Positions 61,058 to 64,000 of a stretch of 64,000 nucleotides of DNA are shown one piece after another (position 1 is the first letter of the stretch; every line of letters begins with the position of its first letter). The stretch spans positions 28,267,927 to 28,331,926 of the forward strand of contig CM051030.1 of the NCBI GenBank assembly GCA_027627225.1, read 5' to 3'. Origin of the DNA: Congeria kusceri. Its lineage: Eukaryota; Mollusca; Bivalvia; Myida; Dreissenidae. The notes beneath the pieces are model-generated. The model saw only the letters and a list, made by a program, of their open reading frames with translations. It had not been told where the DNA came from and did no database searches. The translations under genes were made by a program, and so were the position numbers.

Positions 61058-61660
61058 TCACCTAGTTCGCAAGAGGCAGTGTAGCCTTGTCAAATTTTTT
61101 CGAATTTTATACTTATTCAAGAGCATATCTGTATAACATTGAACTGTGCAAGACACATTAATAAGCTTTGCAAGAGAGTCTGAAACAGATTTTCCTTTAA
61201 CAGGTACATTCAATTTGGTAAAAACCCTTTCATCATCACTTAATTTGTCATTCTGACTGTCACTAGAACCAAACAAAGCTTCAGAAAAGCTACGATTTAA
61301 AACACTATAATCCTCATTGTCATAGACATTTCTAGCATCAAATTCAACCGTCAATGGCTCAAATGGTACCCCAACTTTATTGTCGGCCTCTAGTACCACG
61401 TGGCTAACCACATGGTCCGAAAATCCCCGAAGGTAAAATGCCAAGCAAATTCCTCAAAGACAAAATGTCTTTCTGTGACAACTTCGTTATGTCAAAAATA
61501 TTATGGTTACTGTCCGAAGACGTAATCTTCTTGTCAAAAGACGTATTATTTTTGTCCGAAGACTTACTTCCTTTCTAAACACTCTTTTTACGGGTAGTCA
61601 AACAAGATTTGAATTACGGCTTGGACTCACTTTTCTTCGACTGCTGCTCCGTCAGATACT
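61058..61660 (-). pseudogene. Decayed coding remnant, possibly from a mobile element
   Basis: On the minus strand a frame reads (with stops) LTEQQSKKSESKP, FKSCLTTRKKSV, SSDKNNTSFDKKITSSD and IFDITKLSQKDILSLRNLLG, then shifts by one base into a 128-codon frame from 61444 to 61058 with VFTKLNVPVKGKSVSDSLAK and LNKYKIRKNLTRL. The composition is coding-like throughout, and the tail resembles a motif I associate with uncharacterised, high-copy molluscan ORFs linked to tyrosine-recombinase-type elements. That link is from memory and weak. Confidence 0.4.
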
Positions 61661-61669
61661 AAATAGTCA

Positions 61670-62110
61670 CCTAATTACAAGATATCTTTGTTGTGCAACG
61701 TGGTGTATAAAACAAATGAAAAATGTTCAAATAGACAAGCCCAATTTACGTCTGAACCCCTCAACGCAAACACTTTTAATGCATTGTTTCGGTGTGTCAT
61801 TTCCGTTGCACTGCGCATTTGCATATGTAGGTCAGAGCGTAGTAGATTTTTTCGGTGTTTAAAGTGCGGATCCCTCATTCGTCCAAAACGGAATGCTATC
61901 TATACATGTGAAAGCTGATGGCCTTACGAAAATAATGGCGACAGGTAACGTAGGTATCATTTTAGAAAAATGCGTGATTGATGCATGTAGACAAAACACA
62001 CAAACTCCATTCGACAGAGTGTGTTTATTTCAAGCACATAAGGTGGTATCCATTGAACATGAAAAAAATGTGATTCTGGGGACTTTTAAATTTTTTCCTT
62101 ATAACTGAGA
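61670..62110. other. No gene recognised
   Basis: Short open frames without domains. An ATG in good context (ATAATGGCGACAGGTAACG) at about 61935 is followed by a GT donor-like site but no supporting exon. Confidence 0.35.
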
Positions 62111-62120
62111 ACTGGTGTAC

Positions 62121-62570
62121 AGCTTGTTCAGACTGTTAATTCATCATTCATCAGTGAATTTTAAAATAACTTGCCAGGAATGTTCACATGCTAACAGTGT
62201 GTCACACGCAATACATGTGTCTCTAGCTCAAAGGTCAACGTCAAACTTACTTGGTAGAGGTCAAATGTCAAATCGGGGTATAATACAGCTTGTCCGGACT
62301 GTTAATTCATCATTCATCAGGGAATTTAAAATAACTTACCACAAATGTCCACCATGTGGAGTCGGCGTGTCGTACGCAAGACCTGTGTCCCTAGCTCAGA
62401 GGTCAAGTCACAGATAGAGGTCAAAGTTCAAATATGGGCATATAATAGCTTGTCTGGACTGTTAAGGGAATTTTAAAATAAATTGCCACAAATGTTCACC
62501 ATATGGAGACAGTGCGCCACATGCAATACCTGTGTCCGTAGCTCAGAGGTCAAGTTCACACTTAGAGTAG
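62121..62570 (+). repeat. Three tandem copies of a 160-166-base bivalve-type repeat
   Basis: AGCTTGTCCGGACTGTTAA starts near 62121, 62287 and 62447. Each unit also carries AAATAACTTGCCACAAATG, a GACAGTGTGTCACACGCAA variant and TGTGTCCCTAGCTCAGAGG, then GTCAAA. Units differ by indels. This vocabulary is widespread in bivalve genomes by my recollection. Confidence 0.7.
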
Positions 62571-62574
62571 ATTG

Positions 62575-63109
62575 ATTTGCTTGTTAGAAAATGTGATTTT
62601 AAAATAATTACAATACAAGTTGCTTTCTTGACAACGGGCTCGGCTGTTGCCAACAGGCATCTACTTTATCCGTCTTGTTCATGTACTTGCCCATTCGGAT
62701 AATCAGGTCAATATTTTAACTCGCCTGAATAGTAAATAACTGTTTGTACTTTTTTCCTTTCTAACACAATTTAGTATTGAAAGCTATACCTTGGGAGCTT
62801 TCACCCATCTACTATGGACTTCATTAGCCAACTGATCTCCTTTACATTAACAGGGGATTAGGACTAACACCTCTTGAGGGCGTGAGTGATGTTAATGCTG
62901 AATAGTTTTTTAATTGTCCCGGGCTTTGGGAAAGCAGGTTATTTCAAAGACTGTGAAACATTGTATAGTGGTCATCTACAAAGATTGTTCAAATTATGCC
63001 CCTGGGATGTACAAATCATGTCCCTGGGATAAAATACTGTATACATGAGTGACAGGGGCCACTCCGCACACTTGTTCAAACTATCACATATCACTTTATT
63101 GTTTTGTAG
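62575..63109. other. Probable intron upstream of the Ig exon
   Basis: No coding content. It ends in TTTATTGTTTTGTAG, the acceptor for the exon at 63110. Confidence 0.5.
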
Positions 63110-63739
63110 ATGTGTGCTCAGCATTGGCAGTTCTGAATGGGGGCAATACAACAATTCTATGTAGTTCGAGAAACAGCGTTTATCCAAGTTGGCAAGGACC
63201 CTCTATAAATGGGACTATTTTTATATATTCCTTTCAAGGAGTACCAGGATTTAACCCAGTACTTGGTGTTGACAAACTTAGCCGCCTTTATTGGTCCAGC
63301 AACAACATTGATCTACTACTGTATAATGTGAAGAGATTGGATGAAGGAACATACACATGCACACATGCTGGACCAAAATCTGGTGAAACATCGTCTGTCA
63401 ATCTTACAGTTCTTATACAGCCATCAACACCTGTCATCTCCAACACAGAGCCCGGTGGTATCGTCCAAGGCACAGAGGGGACACCTCTAACATTGTCATG
63501 TACCTCAGTGGGAGGATACCCAGTGCAGACTGTAAACTGGTACAGGGGAAGTACATCTAACCCGGCGTTGTCATCTGGAGCTGAATCTGTGGTAGAAAGC
63601 AATGAATTGTACAACGTGATACGTACTGTGACATTTACGCCGACCAGGGCAGATGATGGAATTTCGTACATATGCCAGTCATTGTATCTAGGTGACCTAC
63701 CACTTCTGCAGTACAGCAGTGTACGCCTTGTGCTTAATC
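63110..63739 (+). CDS. Ig-superfamily exon encoding two Ig domains (partial gene)
   Basis: A 630-base exon lies between TTTTGTAG and GTAAGT (63740). It is symmetric phase 1-1 and open for 210 codons. Domain 1 holds NTTILCSS, a Trp (YPSWQG) and DEGTYTCTH. Domain 2 holds PLTLSCTS, VNWYRG and DDGISYICQS, ending LQYSSVRLVLN. Both have the Cys-Trp-(D-x-G-x-Y-x-C) signature of extracellular Ig folds, as in adhesion or recognition receptors such as hemicentin-like or nectin/CD22-like proteins; I cannot say which. The rest of the gene lies outside the window. No lesion is present, unlike the related locus at 24-26 kb. The last 39 bases of the exon are the first unit of a 60-base tandem array. Confidence 0.85.
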
Positions 63740-63995
63740 GTAAGTAATTACTGCAAACACCACTTTTGCAGTACAGCAGTGTACGCCTTGTTCTTAATGG
63801 AAAGTAATTACTGCAAACACCACTTTTTCAGTCTAGTAGTGTACGCCTTTTGCTTAATGGTAAGTAATTACTGCAAACACCACTTTTGCAGTACAGCAGT
63901 GTACGCCTTGTGCTTAATGGTAAGTAATTACTGCAAACACCACTTTTCAGTATAGCAGTGTACGCCTTGTGCTTAATCGTCAGTAATTACTAATA
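63701..63995 (+). repeat. 60-base tandem array spanning the exon 3' end and splice donor
   Basis: Five units, with GTACGCCTT starting at 63721, 63781, 63841, 63901 and 63960. Each unit carries CACTTTTGCAGTACAGCAG (acceptor-like), the last coding bases of the Ig domain and the donor. Donor words in order are CGTAAGT, GGAAAGT, GGTAAGT, GGTAAGT and CGTCAGT. In the Ig frame every unit has TAA right after its donor. Confidence 0.9.
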
Positions 63996-64000
63996 ACTGC

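Noticed and set aside
63692..63955. 87-codon frame of four 20-residue Cys-containing repeats
   Set aside because: It is the out-of-frame reading of the 60-base array; the Ig frame, splice donor and period explain it better.
1..64000. CRISPR arrays, bacterial promoters or operons
   Set aside because: No direct-repeat/spacer structure, and the window is clearly eukaryotic (introns, LINEs, Ig and THAP domains).

Overview
The window is AT-rich, gene-poor eukaryotic DNA, most probably from a bivalve mollusc. I infer this from intron-bearing Ig-domain exons, dispersed repeats of a kind familiar from bivalve genomes (low-copy GTGTCCCTAGCTCAGAGGTCA and AGTAGTTACAGAGATAT type units), several non-LTR retrotransposon (LINE) clades and a THAP/TTAA DNA transposon. 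There are no bacterial-style operons. No tRNA or rRNA gene was recognised.

Layout. 1-4.1 kb: no gene seen, one cluster of three TGACGTCA boxes. 4.2-14.6 kb: a decayed CR1/L2-like LINE (+ strand, ORF1 and EN-RT ORF2 with a 2A-like motif), split by an antisense, apparently intact second LINE (8.35-13.18 kb). The ORF1 and ORF2 of this inner LINE lie in one frame, separated only by a UAG. 16.6-17.5 kb: remnants of a minus-strand gene with an EGF-like exon. 19.2-24.0 kb: a poly(A)-tailed Tx1/L1-like LINE with target-site duplications and one frameshift. 24.4-26.2 kb: a broken multi-exon Ig-superfamily gene. 29.8-30.5 and 34.2-36.1 kb: two related higher-order satellite arrays built on CCCATATGGG. 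39.8-46.1 kb: small inverted-repeat elements, a LINE 3' remnant and minisatellites. 47.6-48.5 kb: weak candidate exons. 49.96-53.77 kb: a 3.8 kb TTAA-flanked inverted-repeat element holding a SWIM-YqaJ nuclease gene (+) and a THAP gene (-), both broken. 55-62.6 kb: dispersed repeats, two GC-rich foldbacks and a decayed minus-strand coding remnant. 63.1-63.74 kb: a clean two-domain Ig exon whose 3' end and splice donor are tandemly copied five times at a 60-base period.

Most recognisable coding sequence belongs to mobile elements. The only confident host-gene exon is the Ig exon at the right edge; the Ig locus at 24-26 kb looks like a dead relative. The observations most worth following are the THAP + SWIM-YqaJ TTAA element, the UAG-separated LINE ORFs and the duplicated Ig splice donor. 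Several start codons could be corrected by eye: the inner LINE ORF1 starts at the ATG at 13038, and the outer ORF2 most likely starts at the ATG at 5861.
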